Shown piece by piece: positions 17,902-26,258 of a stretch of DNA of 52,271 nt. Within the stretch, counting starts at the first letter, position 1; every line of letters begins with the position of its first letter. Below the pieces are notes generated by a model that searched no databases, was not told the DNA's origin, and saw nothing but the letters and a program-made list of their open reading frames with translations. A program made the position numbers and the translations under genes. The stretch is from Bacteroidota bacterium (GTDB taxonomy: Bacteria > Bacteroidota > Bacteroidia > Bacteroidales > CAIXZF01): NCBI GenBank assembly GCA_026391855.1, contig JAPLDE010000073.1, forward strand, positions 1 through 52,271, read 5' to 3'.

Positions 17902-17949
17902 AAAAGGTATATTCTGAATAGTTCAGAAGATGATCTATTCAGAATACCT
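17902..17949 (-). terminator. Terminator of the HU / 29-aa protein transcript
   Basis: On the minus strand AGGTATTCTGAATAG (17949-17935) pairs with CTATTCAGAATATACC (17921-17906) with a 2-nt bulge and a 13-nt loop. TTTTA follows immediately. It lies 40 bp after the stop of the 29-aa gene. Confidence 0.7.
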
Positions 17950-17989
17950 GCGAACCGCTGATTTTTGGACAGCTGAATGTAAAGAAGAA

Positions 17990-18079
17990 TTACTTCTTCT
18001 TATGTCTGTTCTTCCGCAAGCGTTTTTTGCGCTTATGGGTAGACATTTTGTGTCTTTTTCTTTTCTTACCGCTCGGCAT
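17990..18079 (-). CDS. 29-aa highly basic COX24/AURKAIP1-domain ribosomal-type protein
   Basis: ATG at 18079, TAA at 17990. The product is 29 residues: it starts MPSGKKRKRHKMSTH and ends KKRLRKNRHKKK, with more than half Lys, Arg or His. This is the conserved Bacteroidota mini-protein annotated as AURKAIP1/COX24 domain-containing, related to mitochondrial ribosomal protein mS38 and therefore probably a small-subunit ribosome component. It follows HU by 20 bp on the same strand and is closed by the terminator at 17902-17949. Confidence 0.88.
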   Translation of the reverse strand: MPSGKKRKRHKMSTHKRKKRLRKNRHKKK

Positions 18080-18099
18080 ATTAAATCCCTTCTTTCCTG

Positions 18100-18387
18100 T
18101 TAATTTTTCACCTTACTCTTGATCTCGCCCATAAAGCTTTTAGCCGGCTTGAAAGCAGGAATATTGTGAGCAGGGATAATAATAGTGGTGTTTTTTGAAA
18201 TGTTCCTACCCGTTTTCTTAGCCCTTTTCTTAATAGTGAAACTGCCGAAACCTCTCAAATAAACGTTTTCACCGTTTGTCATTGCGGCTTTTACTGCGTC
18301 CATAAAGGCTTCGACGGTAGCCTGAACAGCGACCTTTTCAATTCCCGTTTTGTTAGCGATTTCAGCTACAATTTCTGCTTTAGTCAT
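18100..18387 (-). CDS. HU/IHF family DNA-binding protein
   Basis: 95 residues, standard length. MTKAEIVAEIANKTG is the helical dimerisation start, VYLRGFGSFTIKKRAKKTGRN the strand leading into the DNA-binding arm, and IIIPAHNIPAFKPAKSF the arm and closing helix. It bends and compacts DNA as a dimer in the nucleoid. A TATATTTG -7 box on the same strand lies about 47 bp upstream of the start. Confidence 0.95.
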   Translation of the reverse strand: MTKAEIVAEIANKTGIEKVAVQATVEAFMDAVKAAMTNGENVYLRGFGSFTIKKRAKKTGRNISKNTTIIIPAHNIPAFKPAKSFMGEIKSKVKN

Positions 18388-18433
18388 ATCTAAAATCTTT
18401 TAAAGTTTTGATAATAAATTTTTTATCGAGCTG

Positions 18434-18441
18434 CAAATATA
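18434..18441 (-). promoter_or_regulatory. -7 element of the HU promoter
   Basis: TATATTTG on the minus strand matches TAnnTTTG. A TTTA lies 16 bp upstream as a poor -33 candidate. This region also serves as the upstream region of the divergent mutY. Confidence 0.5.
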
Positions 18442-18516
18442 AAAACTTTTTGAATTGTAAACTAGTTTTACATTTTTTTCTGCCTGATTTTCTAAATTTT
18501 AGCACATTTTTTTCTC

Positions 18517-19650
18517 ATGAGTGAATTCTCCGATAAAATTATTAACTGGTATCATCTTTTTAAAAGAGATCTTCCCTGGCGACAAACCAGGAATCCATTC
18601 CACATCTGGCTATCCGAAATCATCCTCCAGCAAACCAGGGTAAATCAGGGACTTGACTATTTCCTGGCCTTTACTCACAGGTTTTCAACCATTGAGGACC
18701 TGGCACTTGCATCAGAAAATGAGGTTCTCAGGCTTTGGCAGGGATTGGGATATTATTCAAGGGCCCGTTTCCTTCATGAGGGTGCCAGGCAAATCATAGC
18801 CAATTATGATGGAAAATTTCCTGAAGAATATGATAAAATATTAACAATCAAAGGAATAGGTGAATACACTGCTGCTGCTATCGCTTCAATTTGTTTTGAT
18901 CTGCCCTGCCCTGTTCTGGATGGGAATGTATACCGGGTCATGGCAAGATACCGCCGTATCCCCGACAAAGTAAATTCTACTAAGGGTAAAAAGAAAATTT
19001 ATACCTGTCTCCATGCACTCATTGATCCGCGGCAGCCCGGCAATTTTAACCAGGCCCTGATGGAACTTGGAGCCATGGTTTGCACTCCCCGCAACCCTCA
19101 ATGCATGGACTGCCCGCTTCACGACAGTTGCGAGGCTTTCCTTGCCGGTGAAACCGGGGAATACCCGGTAAAAACAATCAAAAAAGTTCCCCAAAACCGG
19201 TATTTCCAATACATTATTCCCCTTGAATACCTCGCCCCTGATTTCTATACCATATTATATAAGAGGTCTTTGGGAGATATCTGGGCCAGGTTGTTCGAAT
19301 TTCCGCTCATCGAGACAGAAAAAGAACTTTCCCGGGATGAGATCACTCAGCATCCTGTTTTTCTGAATTGGTTCGGACAGGATAAGACCAGGCTACTGTA
19401 CTTTTCTCACCGGATAAAACACCAGCTTACCCACCGGACCCTGTACACCCGTTTTTATATCATTATCTCCGCAAATTCACTTTCAAATATGCCAAAGCAT
19501 GGTTTCATCCGGGTAAAAATGAATGAGCTGACTCATTACCCTTTCCCAAGACTGATCGAAAGCTTTTTATCCAATCCTCATATTATCAACATATTATCCG
19601 ATCTGTCGAACTTCACTGGTGCTTCCGGCTCCGGAAAAAAGCAAGAATAA
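18517..19650 (+). CDS. mutY: A/G-specific adenine DNA glycosylase
   Basis: 377 residues. HhH-GPD core with catalytic Glu34 (IWLSEIILQQTRV) and Asp135 (VLDGNVYRVMARY), the hairpin TIKGIGEYTAAAIASICF, and an iron-sulfur cluster loop with Cys189, Cys196, Cys199 and Cys205 (C-X6-C-X2-C-X5-C). The C-terminal third is the NUDIX-like 8-oxoG recognition domain (FSHRIKHQLTHRTLYTRF). It removes adenine mispaired with 8-oxoguanine. Divergent from HU. In many Bacteroidota it sits next to ssb and gldE; here a chemotaxis operon intervenes. Confidence 0.96.
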   Translation: MSEFSDKIINWYHLFKRDLPWRQTRNPFHIWLSEIILQQTRVNQGLDYFLAFTHRFSTIEDLALASENEVLRLWQGLGYYSRARFLHEGARQIIANYDGKFPEEYDKILTIKGIGEYTAAAIASICFDLPCPVLDGNVYRVMARYRRIPDKVNSTKGKKKIYTCLHALIDPRQPGNFNQALMELGAMVCTPRNPQCMDCPLHDSCEAFLAGETGEYPVKTIKKVPQNRYFQYIIPLEYLAPDFYTILYKRSLGDIWARLFEFPLIETEKELSRDEITQHPVFLNWFGQDKTRLLYFSHRIKHQLTHRTLYTRFYIIISANSLSNMPKHGFIRVKMNELTHYPFPRLIESFLSNPHIINILSDLSNFTGASGSGKKQE

Positions 19651-19716
19651 AGATACGCAGACCGACGGCTTTAAGACCGGTTAACCGCCAAAAATCAAAA
19701 AAAAGATGCAATGTAT

Positions 19717-19747
19717 TTTACCATGCAAGTAAATGGTTGTATATTTC
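19717..19747 (+). promoter_or_regulatory. Candidate promoter of the chemotaxis operon
   Basis: TTTA (19717-19720), a 19-bp spacer and TATATTTC (19740-19747) resemble TTTG-N19-TAnnTTTG with one mismatch in each box. It is the only promoter-like sequence found between mutY and the STAS gene. Confidence 0.4.
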
Positions 19748-19766
19748 GTACCTGATATTCAGGTAC
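19748..19766. promoter_or_regulatory. Palindromic operator candidate at the start of the chemotaxis operon
   Basis: GTACCTGATATTCAGGTAC: two perfect 8-bp arms around TAT, beginning directly after the -7 box and so overlapping the expected transcription start. This is the classic place for a repressor site. The cognate regulator is unknown. Confidence 0.5.
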
Positions 19767-19796
19767 TCGGGCTGCCTGCTATGTAACCGGATTTCT

Positions 19797-20105
19797 ATGC
19801 AGAAAGTTGAAATTAACTTTGATGAAAAGAAAACTTCCCCGGATGAGGTGATCATCCGGATGGCTGGCCAGTTAGATATTAACCAGTCGGAACTGATCAG
19901 GGAAAGGCTTTTACCTGCATTGAAAAGGTATAAAGTCATTCATTTGGAAGGACAATCCATCGAGCAGATCGATCTTTCCTTTCTGCAGATCCTTCATTCA
20001 TTCCTGATCAGTTGCAAGCAGCTCGGAATCAAAGTAAGTTATCATTTCCATGTAAATGATGAACTTAAAGCATTATTGGTCCATACAGACCTGGATTTAA
20101 CATAA
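19797..20105 (+). CDS. STAS-domain protein of the chemotaxis operon
   Basis: 102 residues from ATG 19797. The upstream in-frame start at 19737 would overlap the promoter and the palindrome and is rejected. The STAS fold is indicated by VIIRMAGQLDINQSELIRE, KRYKVIHLEGQSIEQIDLSF and LQILHSFLISCKQLGIKVSY. The usual phosphorylatable Ser or Thr of anti-sigma-factor antagonists (DSSG) is replaced by DLSF, with a Ser still present. Small STAS proteins open several chemosensory operons and are thought to adjust the signalling complex. 21 bp precede cheY. Confidence 0.78.
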   Translation: MQKVEINFDEKKTSPDEVIIRMAGQLDINQSELIRERLLPALKRYKVIHLEGQSIEQIDLSFLQILHSFLISCKQLGIKVSYHFHVNDELKALLVHTDLDLT

Positions 20106-20126
20106 CAGGAAAGTAACCTTAATCAT

Positions 20127-20492
20127 ATGGCAAAAACAATATTAGTAGTCGACGATTCAGAAAGTATCAGGGAGGTAGTGGGATTTACCCTTCAGAATGA
20201 AGGTTTCACTGTGATCAAAGGTAATGATGGCAGAGATGCGTTGAAGTGTTTTGACGGGAGGCCTATAGACCTGGTTATCACTGATTTGTATATGCCGGAG
20301 ATGGATGGCCTGGAATTTATCAGGGAAATCCGGAATATGAGCCAGTATAAGCATATTCCTATCCTTTTTCTCACCACTGAATCGCAGTTATCAAAGAAAT
20401 TAGAAGCAAAGGACGCGGGAGCAACCGGATGGATCATCAAACCTTTCGTCCCTGAAAAATTGATGAATATTATCAGAAGAGTGATCCGTTAA
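20127..20492 (+). CDS. cheY: CheY-type single-domain response regulator
   Basis: 121 residues, a lone receiver domain. All active-site residues are present: the acidic pair Asp9-Asp10 (LVVDDSES), phospho-acceptor Asp53 (VITDLYMPEMDG), a Thr in FLTTES and Lys in IIKPF. It accepts phosphate from CheA and carries the signal to the output machinery. There are no flagellar genes in the window, so the target is not the standard flagellar switch as far as can be seen. Second gene of the operon. Confidence 0.92.
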   Translation: MAKTILVVDDSESIREVVGFTLQNEGFTVIKGNDGRDALKCFDGRPIDLVITDLYMPEMDGLEFIREIRNMSQYKHIPILFLTTESQLSKKLEAKDAGATGWIIKPFVPEKLMNIIRRVIR

Positions 20493-20515
20493 AAGGGTTC
20501 GGGTGATTTTTTACC

Positions 20516-20899
20516 ATGAAGCATAATTCATTAAATAAAAACAAGATACTTATCGTAAATGATGCTATTGCTGTATCTGCCTATATTGAGGTGATCCTCA
20601 ACAGTGCAGGCTATGCAACCGAAAAGGCAGCCAATGGCGTGGAAGCGCTTGAAATTTTAAACCAGACTCAGTTTCAGTTAATTATTACCGACCTCAATAT
20701 GCCGGAAATGGATGGCTTTGAGTTGACCCGGCAGGTAAGACAGGATACCAGATACCGGTTTGTTCCGGTGATCTTTCTTACAGGGGAGGATAAATCGGGC
20801 GTACAGCAAAAAGCCCTGGAAGTAGGATCCTCCGCGTTGCTTTCCTTCCCTTTTCAAAAAACTACATTGTTTAAACTCATCAGGACCCTGATACGATGA
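20516..20899 (+). CDS. Degenerate CheY-like receiver
   Basis: 127 residues, receiver fold with phospho-acceptor Asp59 (IITDLNMPEMDG) and Thr in FLTGED. However the acidic pair is Asn15-Asp16 (LIVNDAIA) and the conserved Lys is replaced by Ser (LLSFPFQ). Phosphorylation chemistry or the activation switch is therefore probably altered. Candidate roles are a phosphate sink or a CheA-binding modulator. Its ATGA stop/start overlaps cheA (20896-20899), indicating translational coupling. Confidence 0.85.
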   Translation: MKHNSLNKNKILIVNDAIAVSAYIEVILNSAGYATEKAANGVEALEILNQTQFQLIITDLNMPEMDGFELTRQVRQDTRYRFVPVIFLTGEDKSGVQQKALEVGSSALLSFPFQKTTLFKLIRTLIR

Positions 20900-22857
20900 T
20901 CGATTACCTCCATAGTAAGTTCCTGGAAGAATCGGGTGATCTGCTGAATGACCTGGAAAATAGTTTATTGGAGTTAGAAAATCATCCTGAAAATGAGGCA
21001 ACCGTAAACCGGATCTTCAGGGCTCTTCATACCCTGAAAGGGTCGGGAGCAATGTTTGGTTACGAGGTAGTCAGCGATTTTACACATGACCTGGAAACGC
21101 TCTATGATGAAGTAAGAAACAAAAAGATCCGGGTAAACCAGGAAATCCTCGATGTTACGCTTCAGGCCGTTGATTTACTCAGAAATATAATATTTGACCC
21201 GTCGGCCGACACCGACTCCATTAAGAATAAGCTCGATCTGCTGGGTACCCGTGCAGTTGCCATTATTGAAACAACCCTGGGAAGCGGTTCGGTGGTCAGA
21301 TACAAAAGCACCAAAGCGGAAGAAAATAAAGAACCCGGTAACAATGAACTTAAGACATTCAAAATCAGTTTTAAACCTTACCCGGATATTCTAAAACACG
21401 GGAATAATCCGCTTTACCTGGTTGATGAACTATTTCTGCTGGGTGACTGTAAAGTTAAAAGTTTCCTGGAAGGTTTGCCTCCGCTTGAAAATCTTGAGGT
21501 GCATATTTGTTACGTTCGCTGGGAAGCATCACTGACGACCACTTCAGATATCAGTGACGTTAGAGATGTTTTCCTTTTTGTTGAAGATCAGTCAGATATA
21601 CAGATCGAGGAAGTGCCTGTTGAAACTGAACCAGAGGAACTCAACCAGCCGGACCAGAATCAGCAGGTTGAGGCTGTGGTTTCTCCGAAAGCCACTTTTG
21701 CAAGCACAATCAGGGTTTCATCATCAAAACTTGACCAGTTGATGAACCTGGTCAGTGAACTTGTGACTATGCAGGCTCGCCTGGATATGGTTTCGCAACA
21801 AACCGCAGACCCGGAGATCGAAGGCCTGGCGGAATCGCTTCAAAAACTGAGCCGTCAGTTGCGCGATATCACTTTTGAGATCAGCATGATACCGCTTCAG
21901 AGTATTGTTACACGGTTTCAGCGACTGGTAAGGGATCTGAGCCAGGAACTCGGTAAAGAAATTGCATTTGTTACTGAAGGCACTGAAACAGAGCTGGATA
22001 AGACTGTCATTGAATTAGTTACTGACCCTTTACTCCACTTATTAAGGAATAGTATTGACCATGGTATAGAACTTCCGGAGAAAAGGCTGGCAAAAGGTAA
22101 ACCCACCCTGGGAAACATCAAACTCAGGGCTTACCATTCCGGCCCGAATGTTTGTATTGAGGTGATTGATGACGGAGCCGGTATAAGCCAGCAAAAGGTC
22201 GTCAGCAGGGCTGTTGAAAGAGGATTGGTCCAACCGGGCCAGGCCCTGACTGAAAAAGAAATATTCAACCTGTTGTTCCTGCCGGGTTTTAGCACTGCCG
22301 GTTCTGTGTCAACCGTATCTGGCAGAGGTGTGGGCTTAGACGTTGTAAAACAAAACATTAACGAGATCAGGGGAGAAATACAGGTTTCCTCTGAGGAAGG
22401 TAAAGGAAGTATTTTCACCCTCCGGGTTCCCCTGACCCTTTCCATCATTGATGGTTTGTTGGTTTCAGTTGGTGTTGAAAGGTTCATTATTCCACTGGAC
22501 CTGGTTGAAAAGATCGTGGTCTTCAGTCACCAGGAGCTGGTGGATTCCTTTCACAACCTGATCGGGATCGGTGATAACAAACTTCCTTTCTATTATCTGC
22601 GCGAAGAGTTTAATATTCAGGGAGAAGAGCTGGAATTGGAACAGTTTATTATTGTGAATTACAAGGGACAGCAGGTGGGACTTGCGGTTGATCATGTTAT
22701 TGGTGAGTACCAGATTGTTATTAAACCCCTGGGAAAAATCTTTGCCAGGAACAGGATGTTTTCAGGTGCTACCATTTTAGGCGACGGGGAAGTTGCCCTG
22801 GTGTTGGACACCCACCGGTTAATTAGCGATTTATCTGATTATCAGAGCATTATTTAA
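20896..22857 (+). CDS. cheA: Chemotaxis histidine kinase CheA
   Basis: 653 residues with the full CheA order. P1 Hpt domain with phospho-His45 (FRALHTLKGSGAMFGY); P2-like regulator-binding segment about 155-235; an acidic linker (EEVPVETEPEELNQ); P3 dimerisation (STIRVSSSKLDQLMNLVSEL); P4 ATPase with N-box LLRNSIDHGIE, G1 DDGAGI and G2 GRGVGLDVVK; and a C-terminal CheW-like P5 domain. It autophosphorylates under receptor control and passes phosphate to CheY and CheB. Overlaps the upstream receiver by 4 bp; cheW follows 11 bp later. Confidence 0.96.
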   Translation: MIDYLHSKFLEESGDLLNDLENSLLELENHPENEATVNRIFRALHTLKGSGAMFGYEVVSDFTHDLETLYDEVRNKKIRVNQEILDVTLQAVDLLRNIIFDPSADTDSIKNKLDLLGTRAVAIIETTLGSGSVVRYKSTKAEENKEPGNNELKTFKISFKPYPDILKHGNNPLYLVDELFLLGDCKVKSFLEGLPPLENLEVHICYVRWEASLTTTSDISDVRDVFLFVEDQSDIQIEEVPVETEPEELNQPDQNQQVEAVVSPKATFASTIRVSSSKLDQLMNLVSELVTMQARLDMVSQQTADPEIEGLAESLQKLSRQLRDITFEISMIPLQSIVTRFQRLVRDLSQELGKEIAFVTEGTETELDKTVIELVTDPLLHLLRNSIDHGIELPEKRLAKGKPTLGNIKLRAYHSGPNVCIEVIDDGAGISQQKVVSRAVERGLVQPGQALTEKEIFNLLFLPGFSTAGSVSTVSGRGVGLDVVKQNINEIRGEIQVSSEEGKGSIFTLRVPLTLSIIDGLLVSVGVERFIIPLDLVEKIVVFSHQELVDSFHNLIGIGDNKLPFYYLREEFNIQGEELELEQFIIVNYKGQQVGLAVDHVIGEYQIVIKPLGKIFARNRMFSGATILGDGEVALVLDTHRLISDLSDYQSII

Positions 22858-22868
22858 TATCAAACGAT

Positions 22869-23372
22869 ATGGAAGAATCAACGGTTATCCATCAGCAATC
22901 CTTTCTCTCTTTCAGGGTCGGTAAAGAGTTGTTTGCTGCTGAAGTCGGGAAGGTCCTGCATATTCTTGAACTGATGAGGATCACCGCTGTCCCTCACAGC
23001 CCCCCGGATATGCTTGGCGTTATCAACCTGAGAGGGTCTGTGCTGCCCGTTATGGATTCCAGGATCAGGTTTGGCATCGAAACTCAACCATTTACACGGT
23101 ATACCTGTATCATCGTGATGGAGATCATCCTTGACAACGAGCCATTAAGGATCGGAGTCCTGGTTGATTCTGTACAGGAGGTGATCGAGATTGACCTCAG
23201 GGAGATTCAACCACCACCGAATATTGGCAGCAAATTTAAGGCAGAATACATCAAGGGAATGATCCGTCACGGGGATGAGTTCATCATGTTGCTTGATGTT
23301 GATAAGGTATTTACAACAGATGAATTGTTAATGGTTCAGGAAGTCACACCAGAGGAAACACCTGATAATTAG
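22869..23372 (+). CDS. cheW: Chemotaxis coupling protein CheW
   Basis: 167 residues, a single CheW domain. The start FLSFRVGKELFAAEVGKVLHI, the central MLGVINLRGSVLPVMDSRIR and the late LGV-type strand IGVLVDSVQEVIEIDLREI are diagnostic. It bridges CheA to the receptor. Cytoplasmic. A 130-bp gap containing a long inverted repeat separates it from the MCP gene. Confidence 0.95.
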   Translation: MEESTVIHQQSFLSFRVGKELFAAEVGKVLHILELMRITAVPHSPPDMLGVINLRGSVLPVMDSRIRFGIETQPFTRYTCIIVMEIILDNEPLRIGVLVDSVQEVIEIDLREIQPPPNIGSKFKAEYIKGMIRHGDEFIMLLDVDKVFTTDELLMVQEVTPEETPDN

Positions 23373-23451
23373 CATGTTAACTATATTTATCACAATATAA
23401 AAGGAATTTGTTATGAAATATCCGTTTAAACACAGTTTTTACCAACCGTGA

Positions 23452-23502
23452 ATGATAATAATGGATATTCTATATGATCATTGAAATCAAAATTATTATC
23501 AT
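23452..23502. promoter_or_regulatory. 11-bp inverted repeat abutting the MCP start codon
   Basis: ATGATAATAAT (23452-23462) and ATTATTATCAT (23492-23502) are perfect complements separated by 29 nt. The right arm ends at the base before the MCP ATG (23503). In the mRNA it would form an A/U-rich hairpin covering the initiation region; as DNA it could be an operator. Confidence 0.5.
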
Positions 23503-25398
23503 ATGAAATTCTCAAATATCAAGATCGGAATGAAACTGGCCATTGGCTTCGGGATCGTACTGATTCTCACGATGGTACTGGTTTTTGTTGGAGTGACAGG
23601 GCTCAACCGGATAAAAGACAGCTTTGAAAGAAGATCGCTGATCATCAAAGTCAATGATAACCTGGTAAATGCCCACCAGAATGAGCTTCTATACAGGATC
23701 AACCGGGACAACAGCTCCTCTGAAAAAGTCATCATCCAGTTGGCAAACATTGGCAGGTATCATGAGGAGGCCGTTACCACCTTCAAGGAACCGGAGTTTC
23801 TGGCCGAACTGGATAATATTCAAAAACTGGCAAAGGAATACCAGTCAACTTTCCAGGAGTACGTTGCTGTTGAGCAGCAGCAAACAGAGCTGGTAGTTAA
23901 AATGGATGAACTGGCAGGCAGAACCACCCGGGATATTCTTGGTGAAACCGACATGAAGGCTGATAAGGACAATAAAAAGAAGGATTTGCTGATCAATATC
24001 CTTCAGGCCGGGATAGATGCCAAAAAGTACCTGTTGACAGGAGATGACAAATATAATGAGCAGGTAAATGAGTTTTTCGTTAAAGCCTCAAAGCAGGCAA
24101 ATGACATCAGAAATGAAAAGATTGGGGATGCTATTAAGGAGTACCAGCGGCTTTTGAGTGAGTATTCAGAGAAGGAGAGAGCCCAACAGCAAACAGCAAG
24201 ATTACTGGATGATTCAGAAGCTAAGGCAAGACAAGCGGGAAACAATTCCACCGAGGAGCAGGCGACCGATATGTATAAGATGATTACCCGGATGAACTAT
24301 TCGTTTGTTTTATTAGCCCTGCTGACCCTCGTCCTTGGGATTACCTTTTCGCTCCTGATCACCCGGACGGTATCCAGGGGGATCAGACGGGGTGTCGGTT
24401 TTGCCACCATGCTGGCCCAGGGAAAGCTGGATGCTGACATCGAACCGGCCTACCTTGAAAGAAAGGATGAGATCGGAAAACTGGCGGTATCCTTACAGCA
24501 AATGCTTGAAAAACTAAGGGATGTTGTTGAAAGTGTAGTATCCGGAGCGAATAACATTACTTCCGCCAGCCAGCAACTCAGTAATTCTTCCCAGCTGGTT
24601 TCACAGGGAGCTACTGAACAGGCCTCCTCTGCAGAAGAAGCCTCCTCAGCCATTCAGCAGATGACAGCCAATATTCAACAGAATTCAGAAAATGCACAGG
24701 TTACAGAAAAAATGGCGGCCAAAGCGGCTGTCGACCTGGATCAAAGTTCGCAGAATGTTAACAATACAGTGAATTCTATGAAACAGATCGCAGGCAAAGT
24801 GCTGATCATCAACGATATTGCCTTCCAAACTAATATACTTGCCCTGAATGCCGCTGTTGAAGCTGCCCGTGCCGGTGAACATGGAAAAGGATTTGCTGTG
24901 GTTGCCGCCGAGGTCAGAAAACTGGCTGAACGAAGCCAGGTAGCTGCCTCAGAGATCAACCAGCTGGCCTCTGTCAGCGTGAACGAAGCTGAAAAATCAG
25001 GCGCCATGCTACAGTCACTGGTCCCGGAAATCCAGAAAACAGCCCGGCTGATCCAGGAGATCTCAGCTGCCAGTATGGAGCAAAATTCAGGCGTTAACCA
25101 TATCAATATCGCCATTCAGCAACTCAACCAGGTGATCCAGCAAAATGCCGCCTCTTCAGAAGAAATGGCTACCAGTTCAGAAGAACTCGAAAGCCAGGCT
25201 TCTCAACTGCACGACCTGATCTCTTTCTTTAAACTTCCTTTTGCTGCTGATTTCCATCAACATTTTAAACGTAAAAACGGGGGAAACAAGAAACTGAAAA
25301 CAAACTGGGAACCCGGCTCTCTTAGCCATCATGCACCCAGGAGTCTCCCATACAGTGGCCATCAGGATAACCTCGACAAACAATTTGAACGCTTCTGA
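23503..25398 (+). CDS. Methyl-accepting chemotaxis protein
   Basis: 631 residues. TM1 at about 10-33 ([20 protein letters not shown]), a periplasmic helical region about 34-264 of four-helix-bundle type, and TM2 at about 265-288 ([20 protein letters not shown]). Then HAMP, and a long coiled-coil signalling domain. Its hairpin tip is nearly canonical ([20 protein letters not shown] then [21 protein letters not shown], about 438-478). The periplasmic ligand is unknown. A polar tail (about 590-631) after the signalling coil ends without a CheR-docking pentapeptide of the NWETF type (its last residues are LDKQFERF). It is the only MCP in the window. Confidence 0.96.
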   Translation: MKFSNIKIGMKLAIGFGIVLILTMVLVFVGVTGLNRIKDSFERRSLIIKVNDNLVNAHQNELLYRINRDNSSSEKVIIQLANIGRYHEEAVTTFKEPEFLAELDNIQKLAKEYQSTFQEYVAVEQQQTELVVKMDELAGRTTRDILGETDMKADKDNKKKDLLINILQAGIDAKKYLLTGDDKYNEQVNEFFVKASKQANDIRNEKIGDAIKEYQRLLSEYSEKERAQQQTARLLDDSEAKARQAGNNSTEEQATDMYKMITRMNYSFVLLALLTLVLGITFSLLITRTVSRGIRRGVGFATMLAQGKLDADIEPAYLERKDEIGKLAVSLQQMLEKLRDVVESVVSGANNITSASQQLSNSSQLVSQGATEQASSAEEASSAIQQMTANIQQNSENAQVTEKMAAKAAVDLDQSSQNVNNTVNSMKQIAGKVLIINDIAFQTNILALNAAVEAARAGEHGKGFAVVAAEVRKLAERSQVAASEINQLASVSVNEAEKSGAMLQSLVPEIQKTARLIQEISAASMEQNSGVNHINIAIQQLNQVIQQNAASSEEMATSSEELESQASQLHDLISFFKLPFAADFHQHFKRKNGGNKKLKTNWEPGSLSHHAPRSLPYSGHQDNLDKQFERF

Positions 25399-25412
25399 AT
25401 GTAAAGGGAAAA

Positions 25413-26258
25413 ATGCTGATACCCAATCCGAAGCTCTCCGAACCCGATTTTCTGAAAATCTGCCAGTTTATACTTGATGATTGCGGTATTAAATTGACCA
25501 GTGAGAAAAAAACCATGGTTGAATCAAGGCTTCAACCAAGGTTACGGCATCTAAATATGTCATCATTTTCAGAATATGTCTCAACGGTGTTCAAGTCACC
25601 GGATCCCAATGGTGAGATCATCCATATGATTGACTGCCTCACTACGAATAAGACCGACTTCTTCAGGGAATCAGCTCATTTTCAGTATCTTTCAGCCTAT
25701 GCCCTTCCCGAATTCCACAGCGAGCGGTCAGGAAGATCTTTCAGGATATGGTCGGCCGGGTGTTCAAGCGGTGAAGAAGCTTACTCCCTTGCCCTGGTAC
25801 TCAATGAATTCACTTTAAAAAACCCTGGTTTTACCTTCGAAATTTGGGCTACCGACCTGTCTACCAGGATGCTGGATATCGCCCGAACAGGCATTTACGC
25901 GGAAAGCAGGGCGAATGATATCCCCATGGACCTGAAAAAAAAATACCTGTTAAAGAGCATCGACACAACTCAGAAAAAAGTTCGCTTCATTCCGGAGATC
26001 AGATCGAAAATAAAGTTCGACAGGATTAACCTCGTTAATGAAGATTTCAAAAGCTTTGGTATTTTTGATGCGATCTTCTGCCGCAATGTGATCATATACT
26101 TCAATAAAGATAACCAGAACAGGGTGATCACCAAGCTGTACCGGCAGCTCCGCAATGAATGTTTCTTATTTATCGGCCATTCTGAAGTTATTTTGGACCA
26201 GGAAATGTCCCTGATACAGGTCAGGCCGTCATTATACAGAAAAACAACCATGATATGA
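25413..26258 (+). CDS. cheR: Chemotaxis methyltransferase CheR
   Basis: 281 residues. N-terminal helical domain (SEPDFLKICQFILDDCGIKL), then the SAM-dependent methyltransferase domain with FRIWSAGCSSGEEAYSLAL as the SAM-binding motif I, IWATDLSTRMLD, and FDAIFCRNVIIYFNKDNQ. It methylates receptor glutamates. It starts 14 bp after the MCP and overlaps the next gene by 4 bp. Confidence 0.95.
   Translation: MLIPNPKLSEPDFLKICQFILDDCGIKLTSEKKTMVESRLQPRLRHLNMSSFSEYVSTVFKSPDPNGEIIHMIDCLTTNKTDFFRESAHFQYLSAYALPEFHSERSGRSFRIWSAGCSSGEEAYSLALVLNEFTLKNPGFTFEIWATDLSTRMLDIARTGIYAESRANDIPMDLKKKYLLKSIDTTQKKVRFIPEIRSKIKFDRINLVNEDFKSFGIFDAIFCRNVIIYFNKDNQNRVITKLYRQLRNECFLFIGHSEVILDQEMSLIQVRPSLYRKTTMI

Noticed and set aside
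19677..19686. CGGTTAACCG palindrome after mutY as a terminator
   Set aside because: There is no loop and only five bases per arm, with an A-rich rather than T-rich continuation.
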